Positions 54,560-63,800 of a stretch of 64,000 nucleotides of DNA are shown here, one piece after another. The first letter of the stretch is position 1, and every line of letters begins with the position of its first letter. The position numbers and the translations under genes were made by a program. This DNA comes from Rhizobium metallidurans (GTDB lineage: Bacteria; Pseudomonadota; Alphaproteobacteria; Rhizobiales; Rhizobiaceae). The stretch is from the NCBI RefSeq assembly GCF_014196505.1, contig NZ_JACIDW010000010.1, forward strand, positions 19,996 to 83,995, written 5' to 3'. The notes beneath the pieces are model-generated. The model worked only from the letters and a program-made list of their open reading frames with translations. It was not told the DNA's origin and made no database searches.

Positions 54560-55063
54560 TCAGCGCGTCTCGGTCAGGTTGCCGCGCAGGCCCTGCAGCT
54601 TCTCGCGGATATCGGCCATCTCCTCCAATGTGCAGCCGATCGACTGGCCGATCGAGGTCATGATCGTGTCGACCTCGCCGCGCATCGCGTCGCCCTCGGC
54701 GGTCAGCGACACGATCACCTGCCGCTCGTCCCTGAGATCGCGCGTGCGCACGATCAGGCCGCTCTGCTCAAGGCGCTTCAAGAGTGGCGACAGCGTGCCG
54801 GAATCGAGATCGAGCTGCTCGCCGATCGTTTTCACCGGCAGTGCCGTTCGCTCCCATAGAACCAGCATGACGAGATATTGCGGGTAGGTGAGGCCCACCT
54901 TGTCGAGGATCGGCTTGTAGGCGCGCGTAAAGGCATGCGCCGTCGAATAGACCGCGAAGCAAAGCTGTCGTTCCAGCCGCTTTTCCTCTTCCGGAATTGT
55001 CATCGTCTTTGTCGCCGTCTGTGTCGTTTGCGCTTTCGTCATCGTCTTTCCCCGATACCGCAT
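54560..55063 (-). CDS. ohrR: OhrR, MarR-family organic peroxide sensor
   Basis: Repressor of 167 residues. RLERQLCFAVYSTAHAFTRAYKPILDKVGLTYPQYLVMLVLWE carries the lone redox-sensing Cys (QLC) near the N-terminus that is typical of OhrR, and the winged helix is TIGEQLDLDSGTLSPLLKRLEQSGLIVRTRD plus the wing DERQVIVSLT. Oxidation by organic hydroperoxides releases it from DNA. Divergent from ohr. The start at 55063 has AAGGA with a five-base spacer; an ATG at 55042 gives 160 residues. Confidence 0.93.
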   Translation of the reverse strand: MRYRGKTMTKAQTTQTATKTMTIPEEEKRLERQLCFAVYSTAHAFTRAYKPILDKVGLTYPQYLVMLVLWERTALPVKTIGEQLDLDSGTLSPLLKRLEQSGLIVRTRDLRDERQVIVSLTAEGDAMRGEVDTIMTSIGQSIGCTLEEMADIREKLQGLRGNLTETR

Positions 55064-55111
55064 TGTCGTCCTTTCGGATTTCGAATGCAATTTGCAAAAT
55101 TCACTTGCGTA

Positions 55112-55122
55112 CAATTTAATTG
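55112..55122. promoter_or_regulatory. OhrR operator between ohrR and ohr
   Basis: CAATTTAATTG, an 11-bp perfect palindrome around a central T, 39 bp before the ohr start, within the longer TACAATTTAATTGCGC. This fits the known OhrR box pattern (TACAATT...AATTGTA) with a mismatched outer base pair. Confidence 0.7.
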
Positions 55123-55161
55123 CGCGATATACAAAATCCAACCCCAACGAAGGAGACTCAC

Positions 55162-55584
55162 ATGCCGATCCTCTACACGACCAAAGCTTCCGCCACCGGT
55201 GGCCGCGCGGGCCGCGCCGTTTCCGAAAACGGCGTTCTCGATGTAACGCTGACGGTTCCGAAGGAACTTGGCGGCGACGGCGCCACCGGCACCAATCCGG
55301 AACAGCTCTTCGCGGCAGGCTACTCGGCCTGCTTCCTCGGTGCCCTGAAATTTGTCGCGGGCCAGCAGAAGGTCAAGATTCCCGAGGACACGACCGTATC
55401 CGCCACGGTCGGCATCGGCCCGCGTGAAGATGGCGGCGGTTTCGGCATCGAGGTGGCGCTGACCGTTCATATTCCGGGTCTCGACAAGCCGACCGCCGAA
55501 AAGCTGGCCGCCGCCGCTCACATCGTCTGCCCCTATAGCCACGCCATGCGCACCTCGACGGAAGTGCCGGTCACCGTCGCCTGA
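55162..55584 (+). CDS. ohr: Organic hydroperoxide resistance protein Ohr
   Basis: Thiol peroxidase of 140 residues that reduces organic and fatty-acid hydroperoxides. The two catalytic cysteines are in GYSACFLGALKFVA and HIVCPYSHAMR, with the conserved Arg in GGRAGRAVSENG. Start at 55162 has GAAGGAG upstream. Divergent from ohrR; followed by a strong terminator. Confidence 0.97.
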   Translation: MPILYTTKASATGGRAGRAVSENGVLDVTLTVPKELGGDGATGTNPEQLFAAGYSACFLGALKFVAGQQKVKIPEDTTVSATVGIGPREDGGGFGIEVALTVHIPGLDKPTAEKLAAAAHIVCPYSHAMRTSTEVPVTVA

Positions 55585-55609
55585 CAAGGCCGGATGAACC
55601 TGTCGAAAA

Positions 55610-55650
55610 AACGCGCCGTTCTCGCTGGGAACGGCGCGTTTTGCTGTTTT
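55610..55650 (+). terminator. Terminator of ohr
   Basis: Perfect 12-bp stem AACGCGCCGTTC (55610-55621) with GAACGGCGCGTT (55629-55640) and seven-base loop, then TTGCTGTTTT. Lies 26 bp after the ohr stop codon. Confidence 0.9.
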
Positions 55651-55725
55651 CACGACGCGATTCAGCGTTGCCGGGTTTGAGGCATGTTCTAGGATTCTGT
55701 TAAAGAGTGCTCACTATCTCATCAT

Positions 55726-55742
55726 ACCAGTTGACGACTGGT
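55726..55742. promoter_or_regulatory. Palindromic operator-like site upstream of the MFS gene
   Basis: ACCAGT-TGACG-ACTGGT, perfect 6-bp arms with a 5-bp spacer; a -35-like TTGACG lies inside it. The regulator is not identified in this window. Confidence 0.5.
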
Positions 55743-55959
55743 GGTGAATTTGAAAGAACCGTGCGGCTCGCTAGGGGAGGAGGCATGTCCGTCGGGGCGC
55801 TCGTGCAGCAAGGCGCGAACAGCTTGTCGGACATGAGAGGCCGCCTTTCGGAGTTGGGCTAGAGATCAACATCCAGCATTCCCGACAGAGCGGGGCTGCA
55901 TAGAACAAGTCGCACGCGTGGACCGAGACAGGCCGCAGCGGTCTTGTCGGGAGGACTAT

Positions 55960-57291
55960 GTGAACGCGACGTTAAATCTATCAGACCAGGAACAGCAGGT
56001 CGAAAAATCGGCGATCCGCAAGATCTCCATTCGTCTGGTGCCCTTCATTGCCTTGATGTTCTTCATCAACTTCCTCGATCGCACGGCAATTTCCTTTGCC
56101 GGCCCGAACGGGATGACGCAGGACCTCGGCATGACCGCCGCCCAGTTCGGCTTTGCCGCTGGCATCTTCTTCTTCGGCTACATCATTCTGGAAATTCCCA
56201 GCAATCTTGCGCTCCATAAATATGGCGCGCGCCGCTGGCTCTCGCGCATCATGGTGACCTGGGGCGTCGTCTCGATGCTCTTCACCTGGGTGAGCAGCAT
56301 CAATGGCCTGTATACGCTGCGCTTCCTGCTCGGCATCGCCGAAGCCGGCTTCTTCCCCGGCGCCATCCTCTATCTCAGCACCTGGGTTCCCGGCCGCCAC
56401 CGCGCCAAGATCCTGGCGCTCTTCTATCTGGCCCAGCCGCTGACCACGGTCATCGGCGCGCCGATCGCCTCGCTGCTGATCCAGGCACATGGCCTGTTCG
56501 GTTACGAAGGCTGGCGCATCATGTTCCTCGGCGTGTCCGTACCGGCCGTCGTCGTTGGCATCATCACCTGGTTCTACCTGCCCGATACGCCGACCGCCGC
56601 CAAGTGGCTGACGCCGAACGAGCGTGACTGGCTGAACCGGGAACTCGCCAAGGAAGAAGCAGGCAAGCTTTCCGGCCATGGCTCGATGACCCTGCAGGCG
56701 CTGAAGGACAAGCGCGTCTGGCTGCTGTCGTTCATCTACTTCGGCCTGATCTATGGTCTCTATGCGCTGGCCTTCTTCCTGCCGACCATCATCGCGGGCT
56801 TCGAGACCAAGTTCGGCACCAAGTTCAACGTCTTCGACAAGGGCCTGATCACGGCGATCCCGTACCTGCCGGCCGCCATCGCGCTGTTCTTCTGGAGCCG
56901 CGATGCGTCCAAGCGTGGCGTCCGCGCCTGGCACGTCGGCATCCCGGCCCTGGTCGGCGCGATCAGCATCCCGCTCGCCCTGCTGATGTCGTCGCCCGAG
57001 GCAACGGTCATCGCGATCACGCTGACCGCCTGCGCGATCTTCTCCGCGCTGCCGAACTTCTGGTCCTTCCCGTCGCGCTTCCTGACGGGTGCCGCGGCTG
57101 CCGCCGGCATCGCGCTCATCAACACCGTGGGCAATCTCGCCGGCTTCGCCGCGCCCTACATCACCGGTGCCGTCAAGGATGCCACGGGTCTCTACGAGAT
57201 GCCGATGTTCATCGTCGGTGGCCTGATGCTGATCTCGGCGCTGCTTGCCTTCTCGATCGGCAAGACCATCAAGGACCCGTCGGCGAAGTAA
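55960..57291 (+). CDS. MFS transporter, anion:cation symporter (ACS) type
   Basis: Transporter of 443 residues with 12 membrane helices. Features: RLVPFIALMFFINFLDRTAISFAGPNGM (helix 1 with the ACS pattern NFLDR), SRIMVTWGVVSM, GIAEAGFFPGAILYLSTWVPGRHRAKI (motif of the D-galactonate/tartrate/phthalate type) and W-F-PDTP. It imports an organic anion; exact substrate unknown. Start GTG 55960 has GGGAGGA four bases upstream; an open upstream frame of 14 residues lacks this. A terminator follows. Confidence 0.9.
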   Translation: MNATLNLSDQEQQVEKSAIRKISIRLVPFIALMFFINFLDRTAISFAGPNGMTQDLGMTAAQFGFAAGIFFFGYIILEIPSNLALHKYGARRWLSRIMVTWGVVSMLFTWVSSINGLYTLRFLLGIAEAGFFPGAILYLSTWVPGRHRAKILALFYLAQPLTTVIGAPIASLLIQAHGLFGYEGWRIMFLGVSVPAVVVGIITWFYLPDTPTAAKWLTPNERDWLNRELAKEEAGKLSGHGSMTLQALKDKRVWLLSFIYFGLIYGLYALAFFLPTIIAGFETKFGTKFNVFDKGLITAIPYLPAAIALFFWSRDASKRGVRAWHVGIPALVGAISIPLALLMSSPEATVIAITLTACAIFSALPNFWSFPSRFLTGAAAAAGIALINTVGNLAGFAAPYITGAVKDATGLYEMPMFIVGGLMLISALLAFSIGKTIKDPSAK

Positions 57292-57313
57292 GCTTCGACG
57301 GTCACGACTATGG

Positions 57314-57348
57314 CAACCCGGTCTGCATGGCAGGCCGGGTTGTTTTTG
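57314..57348 (+). terminator. Terminator of the MFS gene
   Basis: 13-bp stem CAACCCGGTCTGC (57314-57326) with GCAGGCCGGGTTG (57330-57342), loop ATG, one G-U pair, then TTTTTG. Confidence 0.9.
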
Positions 57349-57426
57349 TGAGGGCGGAATTTTTGCCAGCCATCTTTCCATAAGAAATAAAGTCGCTATA
57401 TTATTTCCAAGGAAAGGATCGCTGCC

Positions 57427-57810
57427 ATGGCCATCGCCCATCCGCTATCGGGTACGCACCCCTCGGAAGCCGTCGTCATCACCAAGGCGGCCGTCGCCGC
57501 CGCCGAGCGGCTCGGCATCAGCGCCCGCACGCTGTCTTCCGTGCTTGGCCTGTCGGAAGCCACGGTATCGCGCATGAAGCGGCAGGACTACCTGCTGGAG
57601 CGCGGCTCCAAATCCTTCGAACTCGCCATCCTGCTGGTGCGCCTGTTCCGCTCGCTTGATGCCATCGTCGGTGGCGATGAAGCGGTCGCGCGTGCGTGGC
57701 TGCGCAACGCCAACACAGCGCTCGGCGCCACCCCGCTCGAAAAGATCGTCACCATACCGGGATTGACCGATGTCCTCGCCTATCTGGACGCCCGCCGCGC
57801 TATCGTGTGA
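57427..57810 (+). CDS. Xre/MbcA/ParS-type antitoxin (DUF2384)
   Basis: Antitoxin of 127 residues. The N-terminal helix-turn-helix is ITKAAVAAAERLGISARTLSSVLGLSEATVSRMKRQ. The C-terminal toxin-binding domain is FELAILLVRLFRSLDAIVGGDEAVARAWLRNANTALGATPLEKIVTIPGLTDVLAYLDARRA, the Xre_MbcA_ParS_C pattern. It overlaps the RES gene by 41 bases. The family neutralises RES-domain toxins and represses its own promoter. Confidence 0.93.
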   Translation: MAIAHPLSGTHPSEAVVITKAAVAAAERLGISARTLSSVLGLSEATVSRMKRQDYLLERGSKSFELAILLVRLFRSLDAIVGGDEAVARAWLRNANTALGATPLEKIVTIPGLTDVLAYLDARRAIV

Positions 57811-58528
57811 AGCGCGACCCGTTTCCGGCCGCTTCTGGCGGCTGGTGGAGGCGCAGCATCAGATCTCGACCTTGAAGATCGTCGATACGCTGGAAGAGCA
57901 GGCCCTGCTCGAAACGCTGCTGGAAGAAAGCAAGCCGGTCCTGCCGCCGGAGTGCAGGGGGCTCGATTATCTCCTGGCGACGCCCTTCCGCTACGGCGCC
58001 GTCTACCCGCACGGTTCGCGCTTCCGCCGGGCAGGGCGAACCCTCGGCGTCTACTACGCATCGGAAGCGGTCGAGACCGCCATATCGGAGATGGCCTTCT
58101 ACCGGCTGCTGTTCTTCGCCGATTCCCCTGATACGCCGCTTCCCGCCAACGCCGCCGAATACACCGCGTTCGCGGCAGCCGTCGAGACGCCGCGCGCGAT
58201 CGATCTCACCACGCCACCGCTCGATCGCGACCATGCGATATGGAGCGATCCCCAGCACTACGAGCCCTGCCAGGCGCTGGCCGATGCCGCGCGCGAGGCC
58301 GGTTGCCAGGCAATCCTCTACGCCTCGGTGCGCGATCCCGGCCATCGCCGCAACATCGCGCTGCTCACCGCCTCGGCCTTTGCCGCGCGCGATCCCGTCG
58401 AGCGCCAGACGTGGCGCCTGCGCCTGTCCGCGACGGGCGTCCAGGCGCTGTGCGAATTTCCGAAAGCCAGGATAGGCTTTAGCCGCGCCGATTTCGGAAG
58501 CGACCCACGCATCGCTCAAGGAGCCTGA
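57770..58528 (+). CDS. RES-domain toxin
   Basis: NAD-degrading or ADP-ribosyl-transferring RES toxin of 252 residues. RES core: GRFWRLVEAQH, then GSRFRRAGRTLGVYYASEAVETAISEMAFYRL with the Arg/Tyr/Glu cluster, and a late NIALLTASAF. RES toxins deplete NAD(H) in related modules (MbcT) or modify phosphoribosyl pyrophosphate synthetase (ParT). The ATG at 57770 lies inside the antitoxin gene; no start nearer its end is in frame, so the 41-base overlap is real. It is convergent with a MarR gene. Confidence 0.9.
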   Translation: MSSPIWTPAALSCEARPVSGRFWRLVEAQHQISTLKIVDTLEEQALLETLLEESKPVLPPECRGLDYLLATPFRYGAVYPHGSRFRRAGRTLGVYYASEAVETAISEMAFYRLLFFADSPDTPLPANAAEYTAFAAAVETPRAIDLTTPPLDRDHAIWSDPQHYEPCQALADAAREAGCQAILYASVRDPGHRRNIALLTASAFAARDPVERQTWRLRLSATGVQALCEFPKARIGFSRADFGSDPRIAQGA

Positions 58529-58975
58529 CTAGGCCAGCGCCTGCAGATCCTGTCGCAGCCGCTCGGCATTGCCCTCGGGCAGGTTCTTCTCCAGCGCCGC
58601 ATGCGTGCTTTCCCAGATCGGCAGCGCCGCCACAAGCACGCCCATGCCCTCGGGCGTGAGGCGCAGCAGTCGCGCGCGCTTGTCCTTCGGATTGGTGATG
58701 ACCTCGACCCAGCCGCGCCGCTGCAATGGCTTCAGCGCCGCCGTCAGCGTCGTCTGGTCCATGGCGAGCAGTCTGGCGACCGGCCCCATCGGCGGCGGCT
58801 CCGGCCGGTTCAGCGACATCAGCAGCGAGAACTGCCCATTGGTCAGCCCCGCCGGCCTGAGCGCATCGTCGAAAAGCCGCGCCAGGGCCCGCGCGGCCCG
58901 CTGCGCGTGCAGGCACAGGCACGTGTCGCGCACCAGAAGCGTCGTCGCGAAAGGAATTTCGGTAGCGTTTGACAT
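58529..58975 (-). CDS. MarR-family regulator
   Basis: Repressor of 148 residues. Winged helix MGPVARLLAMDQTTLTAALKPLQRRGWVEVITNPKDKRARLLRLTPEG. The N-terminal dimerisation helices include a VRDTCLCLHAQRAARALARLFDDALRPAGL with two cysteines that could sense oxidants. Divergent from a DUF899 gene across a 14-bp palindrome (58986-58999). Likely autoregulatory and controlling DUF899. Confidence 0.9.
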   Translation of the reverse strand: MSNATEIPFATTLLVRDTCLCLHAQRAARALARLFDDALRPAGLTNGQFSLLMSLNRPEPPPMGPVARLLAMDQTTLTAALKPLQRRGWVEVITNPKDKRARLLRLTPEGMGVLVAALPIWESTHAALEKNLPEGNAERLRQDLQALA

Positions 58976-58985
58976 GTCTAATTTC

Positions 58986-58999
58986 TATTGATATCAATA
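58986..58999. promoter_or_regulatory. MarR operator
   Basis: TATTGATATCAATA, a perfect 14-bp palindrome 11 bp before the MarR start codon, between it and the DUF899 gene. Confidence 0.8.
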
Positions 59000-59059
59000 T
59001 ATCTAGTCAAGGAAAAGGAGAATGGACCGTCTCGGTCGCGCCGGAGGAGGGCGCACACG

Positions 59060-59788
59060 ATGCAGAACCAAGTCGTTTCCCGTGAAGAATGGCTCGAAGC
59101 CCGCCGCGCGCTGCTTCTCAAGGAGAAGGAAGCAACGCATCTGAGGGACAGGGTCAATGCCGAGCGCATGGCGCTTCCCTGGGTCAGGGTCGAGAAGGAT
59201 TACGTTTTCGACACGCCCGATGGCCGGAGGTCGCTTAGCGATCTCTTCGATGGCCGCAGCCAGTTGATCGTCTATCATTTCATGCTCGGTCCCGATTGGG
59301 AGGCCGGCTGCCCCGGCTGCTCCTTCCTGTCCGACCATGTCGATGGGGCGCTGCCGCATCTGAACAATCACGATGTCACCTGGGTCGCCGTTTCGCGCGC
59401 TCCCGTCGCCAAGATCGAGGCCTACAAGAACAGGATGGGCTGGAAATTCCCATGGGTATCCTCGGCATCGAGCGACTTCAACTTCGACTATCACGTCTCC
59501 TTCAGCCCGGAAGATCTCGGCGGGGACAAGGTATTCTACAACTTTACTTCGATCCCGCCCGAAGAAGCCAATGACGAACTTCCGGGATTGAGCGCCTTTT
59601 ACAGGAACGACAAGGGCGAGATCTTCCACACATACTCCAGCTACGCCCGCGGTCCGGAAGAGCTGATCGGCACGCTGATGATCCTCGACCGCGCACCGAA
59701 GGGCCGCAACGAGGATTCGACGATGAACTTCGTCAAGCGCCACGACGAGTATGCCGACGCGCCCAAGGCGTCATCCTGCTGCCATTGA
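59060..59788 (+). CDS. DUF899 thioredoxin-like protein
   Basis: Protein of 242 residues of the DUF899 (predicted dithiol-disulfide isomerase) family: VEKDYVFDTPDGRRSLSDLFDGRSQLIVYHFMLGPDWEAGCPGCSFLSDHVDGALPHLNNHDVTWVAVSRAP. The CPGC pair in the thioredoxin-like site and the late CC near the C-terminus may be redox active. Start at 59060 has GGAGGAGGGCG upstream. Divergent from the MarR gene, which probably controls it. Confidence 0.88.
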   Translation: MQNQVVSREEWLEARRALLLKEKEATHLRDRVNAERMALPWVRVEKDYVFDTPDGRRSLSDLFDGRSQLIVYHFMLGPDWEAGCPGCSFLSDHVDGALPHLNNHDVTWVAVSRAPVAKIEAYKNRMGWKFPWVSSASSDFNFDYHVSFSPEDLGGDKVFYNFTSIPPEEANDELPGLSAFYRNDKGEIFHTYSSYARGPEELIGTLMILDRAPKGRNEDSTMNFVKRHDEYADAPKASSCCH

Positions 59789-59861
59789 CGCCTGAGATCA
59801 TGGGCGGCTGAGATCATCAGTGTCCGTATCGACGCAACGAAGAATGTGAAGGGAGATCACG

Positions 59862-60641
59862 ATGTCGGAGACCCACGGCAAGTTCATCTGGTGCGAGTTG
59901 ATGACGCCCGATACCAAGGGCGCCAGGGATTTCTACACAAAGGTCGTCGGCTGGACGACCAGCGAAATGACTATTCCCGACCAGCCGCCCTATACCATCT
60001 TCGAGGCCGATGGCGTCGGCCGTGCCGGCATGATGGTGTTCCCCGCCGAGCTCGAAGGCACCGGCGTCCCGCCGAACTGGACCGGCTATGTCGCGGTCGA
60101 CGATGTCGACCGGAGCGCCCGCGATTTCGCCGCCAATGGCGGCTCGGTCCGCCGCCCGCCGGAAGATATTCCCGAGATCGGCCGCTTCGCCGTGGTCGCA
60201 GACCCGCATGGCGCCGTCATCTGCATCATGACCCCGGCGCCGATGGACAATCCTCCGCCCGAAGCGGCGGTGGACGCGCCCGGCACGCTCGGCTGGAGCG
60301 AACTCTATGCCGACGATGGCAGTCAGGCCTTCACCTTCTACGAGAAGCTCTTCGGCTGGACCAAGGACCACGATTTCGACATGGGCCCGATGGGCGTCTA
60401 CCGCATCTTCGCCGAGCACGGGACACCGGTCGGCGGCATGATGACGAAGCCTGAGAATGTGCCGATGCCGGCCTGGGTCTATTACTTCAACGTTCCCGCC
60501 ATCGATGCCGCCATCGAGCGGGTCAAGGCCGGCGGCGGCCAGGTCGTCAACGGCCCGATGGAGGTGCCCGGCGGCAGCTGGGTGGTGCAGGCGATCGACC
60601 CGCAGGGCGCCTTCTTCTGCCTTGTCGCGCCGGCCCGCTGA
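59862..60641 (+). CDS. VOC-family protein, two glyoxalase-like domains
   Basis: Protein of 259 residues with two VOC repeats. The first is about residues 5-120 (KFIWCELMTPDTKGARDFYTKVVGW). The second is about 135-258 (GWSELYADDGSQAFTFYEKLFGW). These are small dioxygenase/glyoxalase/antibiotic-resistance-like folds; metal ligands are not obvious. Probably follows the DUF899 gene as a separate unit; 73 bp lie between. Function unknown. Confidence 0.85.
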   Translation: MSETHGKFIWCELMTPDTKGARDFYTKVVGWTTSEMTIPDQPPYTIFEADGVGRAGMMVFPAELEGTGVPPNWTGYVAVDDVDRSARDFAANGGSVRRPPEDIPEIGRFAVVADPHGAVICIMTPAPMDNPPPEAAVDAPGTLGWSELYADDGSQAFTFYEKLFGWTKDHDFDMGPMGVYRIFAEHGTPVGGMMTKPENVPMPAWVYYFNVPAIDAAIERVKAGGGQVVNGPMEVPGGSWVVQAIDPQGAFFCLVAPAR

Positions 60642-60684
60642 GCGACCGGCGGACCCCTATCAAGCATCTGGAACGACCACGAAT

Positions 60685-60704
60685 CGGCCCCGGCAACGGG
60701 GCCG
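60685..60704 (+). terminator. Weak hairpin after the VOC gene
   Basis: CGGCCCC (60685-60691) pairs with GGGGCCG (60698-60704) around GGCAAC. The next bases TCTCGCTG are not a T-run, so it is a poor intrinsic terminator or part of a repeat. Confidence 0.45.
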
Positions 60705-60774
60705 TCTCGCTGTGGCGAAATAGCCTCTATCGTTCTATTTTTATTATAATTTTACCGGCTAAAGGCTTTTGCGG

Positions 60775-60790
60775 TTAACCGTTCCTAAAC
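60775..60790 (+). promoter_or_regulatory. CtrA-like box upstream of the large exported protein
   Basis: TTAA (60775-60778), seven bases, TAAAC (60786-60790), close to the alphaproteobacterial CtrA consensus TTAA-N7-TTAAC with one mismatch. It lies 108 bp before the start codon in an AT-rich leader. No further copy was seen near it. Confidence 0.5.
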
Positions 60791-60897
60791 ATTTCTGGGT
60801 GGATGCATAACCGGCTATATCGGCGCCTATAGGGCAGTATTGCTTTTGTATCTTCGGCGGAATTATTTGGCCTCAGTTTCTCATTGGGGTATTTTGT

Positions 60898-63800
60898 ATG
60901 TCTATCGAAGATTCTCGCATCTCTGCCGTTGACAATGAAACCGCATCGCATGACTTGATCTCCGATATTCAGCAGGATGCTCTTCTGCGCACTTCCGCCC
61001 GTGGCGGCGTCGAGGTCGCGCAGGCTCAAGGCACTCAGCCGAACGACCAGCAGGCGCCCCAGTCGACTGATACGACCGGCCGCTTGCCCGCCGCTCCAGA
61101 GGCGACGGCAGCCGCGCCCGCCGGCCAGATTGTACCGGATCAGAACAACATCGCCCGCCTGCCGGAAGGCACCGCGATCGACGACATCCGCGTCCGCGGC
61201 AACGATCTTATCCTCGTCCAGGCCGATGGCACCGAGATCGTCATCGTCAACGGCGCGGTGAACGTCCCGACCTTCCTGCTCGGCGAAGTCGAGCTGCCGC
61301 AGCAGGCCGTCATCGCGGCGCTCGAGCAGAGCAACATCAACGTCGCCGCCGGCCCCGACGGCTCCTATTCCGCGAGCTCCTCGCCTTCGAGCTCCGGCGC
61401 CAACTTCCAGGACTCGATCCAGGGCAACTTCGGCGATCCGACGCAGCTCGCCTCGCTGCTCGCCGACACGCAGCAGCCCGATGCGACGCCGGGCCGCACG
61501 CCGGATCTGCAGAACGGCGTTCCGCTCCTCACGGCAAGCAGCATCTCGCTGGTCACGGAAGCAAGCGACGGCAATGGCGGTTTCGCCACCCAGGTCGTCA
61601 ACGGCCAGTTCGGCTTCATCCCCGGCAAGGACCTCGGCGTCATCACCGCCGTCGGCCTCTCCGATTCGCTCGACATGCAGGAAGGCACGCAGAGCGGCAC
61701 CTCCGTCGCGCTGACCTCCAACGGCCAGGCGGTCACCGTGACCGTCAACGGCCTGACCATCACCGGCACGGTCGACGGCCAGCCGGTCTTCACGCTGACG
61801 GTCACCAACATTCAGACCGGCGCCTACACCTTCACGCAGTTCGGCCCGCTCGATCATCCCGACCGGGGCCAGACCGGCGCCGACGACGTGCTGCGCCTGC
61901 AGTTCAGCTACACCGTCACCGACAAGAACAACGATCAGGTCACCGGCATCGCCTCGGTGGACATCCGCGATGACGCGCCGCTGATCGACCTCAAGGGCGA
62001 GAGCGACGACAGCGTCGTCAGCGAAGGCGGCCTGCGCGGCGCCGAAAGCCCGGCTGTCACCGGCAGCATCTCGCTCGGCGTGCAGTGGGGCGCCGACAAC
62101 GGCAGCGGCCGCGACCTGACATTCGACGCGCAGAGCGCGCCGGAGGGCCTGCAGTCGCAGGGCCAGGACATTCTCTATAGAATCTCCGCCGATGGCCACA
62201 CGCTGACCGGCTACACCGAGACCGTTATCGGCGAAGGTTCGGAAGCCGTGGTCAAGACCACCGACGTCTTCGTGGTGACGCTCGATCCGACCGCCGCGAA
62301 CGGCGCCTACAGCTTCCAGCTTCTGACCAGCATCGATCATCCGCGGTCGGGCCCCGGCGGCGAGATGATGCCGCTCGAAGTTGCGCCGTCGCAGGACAAG
62401 CAGATCGACCTGACATTCGCCATCACCGCCAAGGACGCCGACGGCGACACCACGCCGGCCGACTTCACCGTCACCATCAACGACGACGTGCCGGTTGCCA
62501 ACAAAGTCACCAACGAGACCCCCATGCAGGACGACCTGCAGACGATCTTCCCGGGCAACAGCAATGTTGGCGTGACAAGCGTCAGCGGCGGCGCCGGTGC
62601 GCTGTTCACGACGGGGGCGGACGGCTTCAAGAGCATCGTCCTCGGCGGCGAGCAGATGAACTTCTCAGCCATCTACAAGGATGAGAACGGCTTCGCCATC
62701 AAGGAAAGCGTCAGCTGGAGCAAGGGCGTTGTCAACGGCGGTGACACCACTTTCACGGCGATCGGCAGCAGCCTGCAGACCGTCGCGACCTTTGTCGTTC
62801 ACGCCGATGGCTCTTATGAGTTCACCGCCAACGCGCCGATCGTCCACGGCGAAAGCGGCCAGGACAATTTCTACCTGACGGTCAACTTCATCGTCACCGA
62901 CGGCGATGGCGACACGTCGAGCGGCTGGCTCGGGGTCACCATCAACGACGACGCCCCCACGGCAAGCACCGTGACTGTCGCGACCAAGCTCGACGACGAC
63001 GCGCAGACGCTCTTCCCCGGCAATGAAGGCGGCAAGGGTGACGTTGCCGACGCCAAGTCGGTCTCCGGCGACGCCGGCACCCTGTTCAAGGCCGGCGCCG
63101 ATGGCGTCCAGTCCGTGTCCTTCACGGCGCCGACGGGCATTCAGGCGATACGCGACGTCAACGGCAATGGCGTTGCCGAAGCGCTGGTCTACACCACCAC
63201 GACGGAAAAGGGCGGTTTGACCATCCTGACGGCGACCGGCAAGGACAGCGGCGACGTCGTGTTCACGCTGACGGTCAAGGCCGACGGCAGCTACACCTTC
63301 GACCTGTCCGCTCCGCTGGTGCATGCCACCAAGGGTGCGACGGAAGACAACCTGCCTGTTACCATCGGCTTCCAGGTCAAGGACGGCGACGGCGACACCG
63401 CCAACGGTTCGCTGACCATCAACGTCAATGACGATGTGCCCGTCACCACGGGAACGGTCGTTGCCGTGACCGCCGACGAAGGCGACATCGCGACCTCGCT
63501 GTCGCAGGGCAATTCGCCGTTCGATGGCACCGCCGACGGCTCGTCCACCGAGTGGGTGTCTCGCCACAACTACGCCGCCACGGTTTCCGGCTCGGTTGCC
63601 GCCACTGTCTCCTTTGGCGCGGATGGCTCCGCTGCCACTGGCGGCTTCTCGTTCACGGCCAATGCGGCCGCGACGCTCAAGTCTTTCGGCCTGTCGTCGC
63701 AGGGCGACAAGCTCTCCTATGTTGTCATCGGCAACACGATCATCGGCTATGTCGAGAACGGCGGAAGGGGCTTCGATAGCCAGGTCGACCGTCCGGTCCT

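Larger units (their letters stand above)
55585..55959. other. 375-bp gap: ohr terminator and MFS promoter region
   Basis: After the ohr terminator (55610-55650) no gene is seen. A palindrome ACCAGT-TGACG-ACTGGT (55726-55742) and the adjoining AT-rich stretch suggest an operator/promoter for the MFS gene, leaving a leader of about 200 nt. Confidence 0.65.

Noticed and set aside
61330..61375. LapG-type cleavage site VAAG in the large exported protein
   Set aside because: Known sites are usually TAAG, AAAG or PAAG in a recognisable retention module; the surrounding sequence does not match, so cleavage was not annotated.
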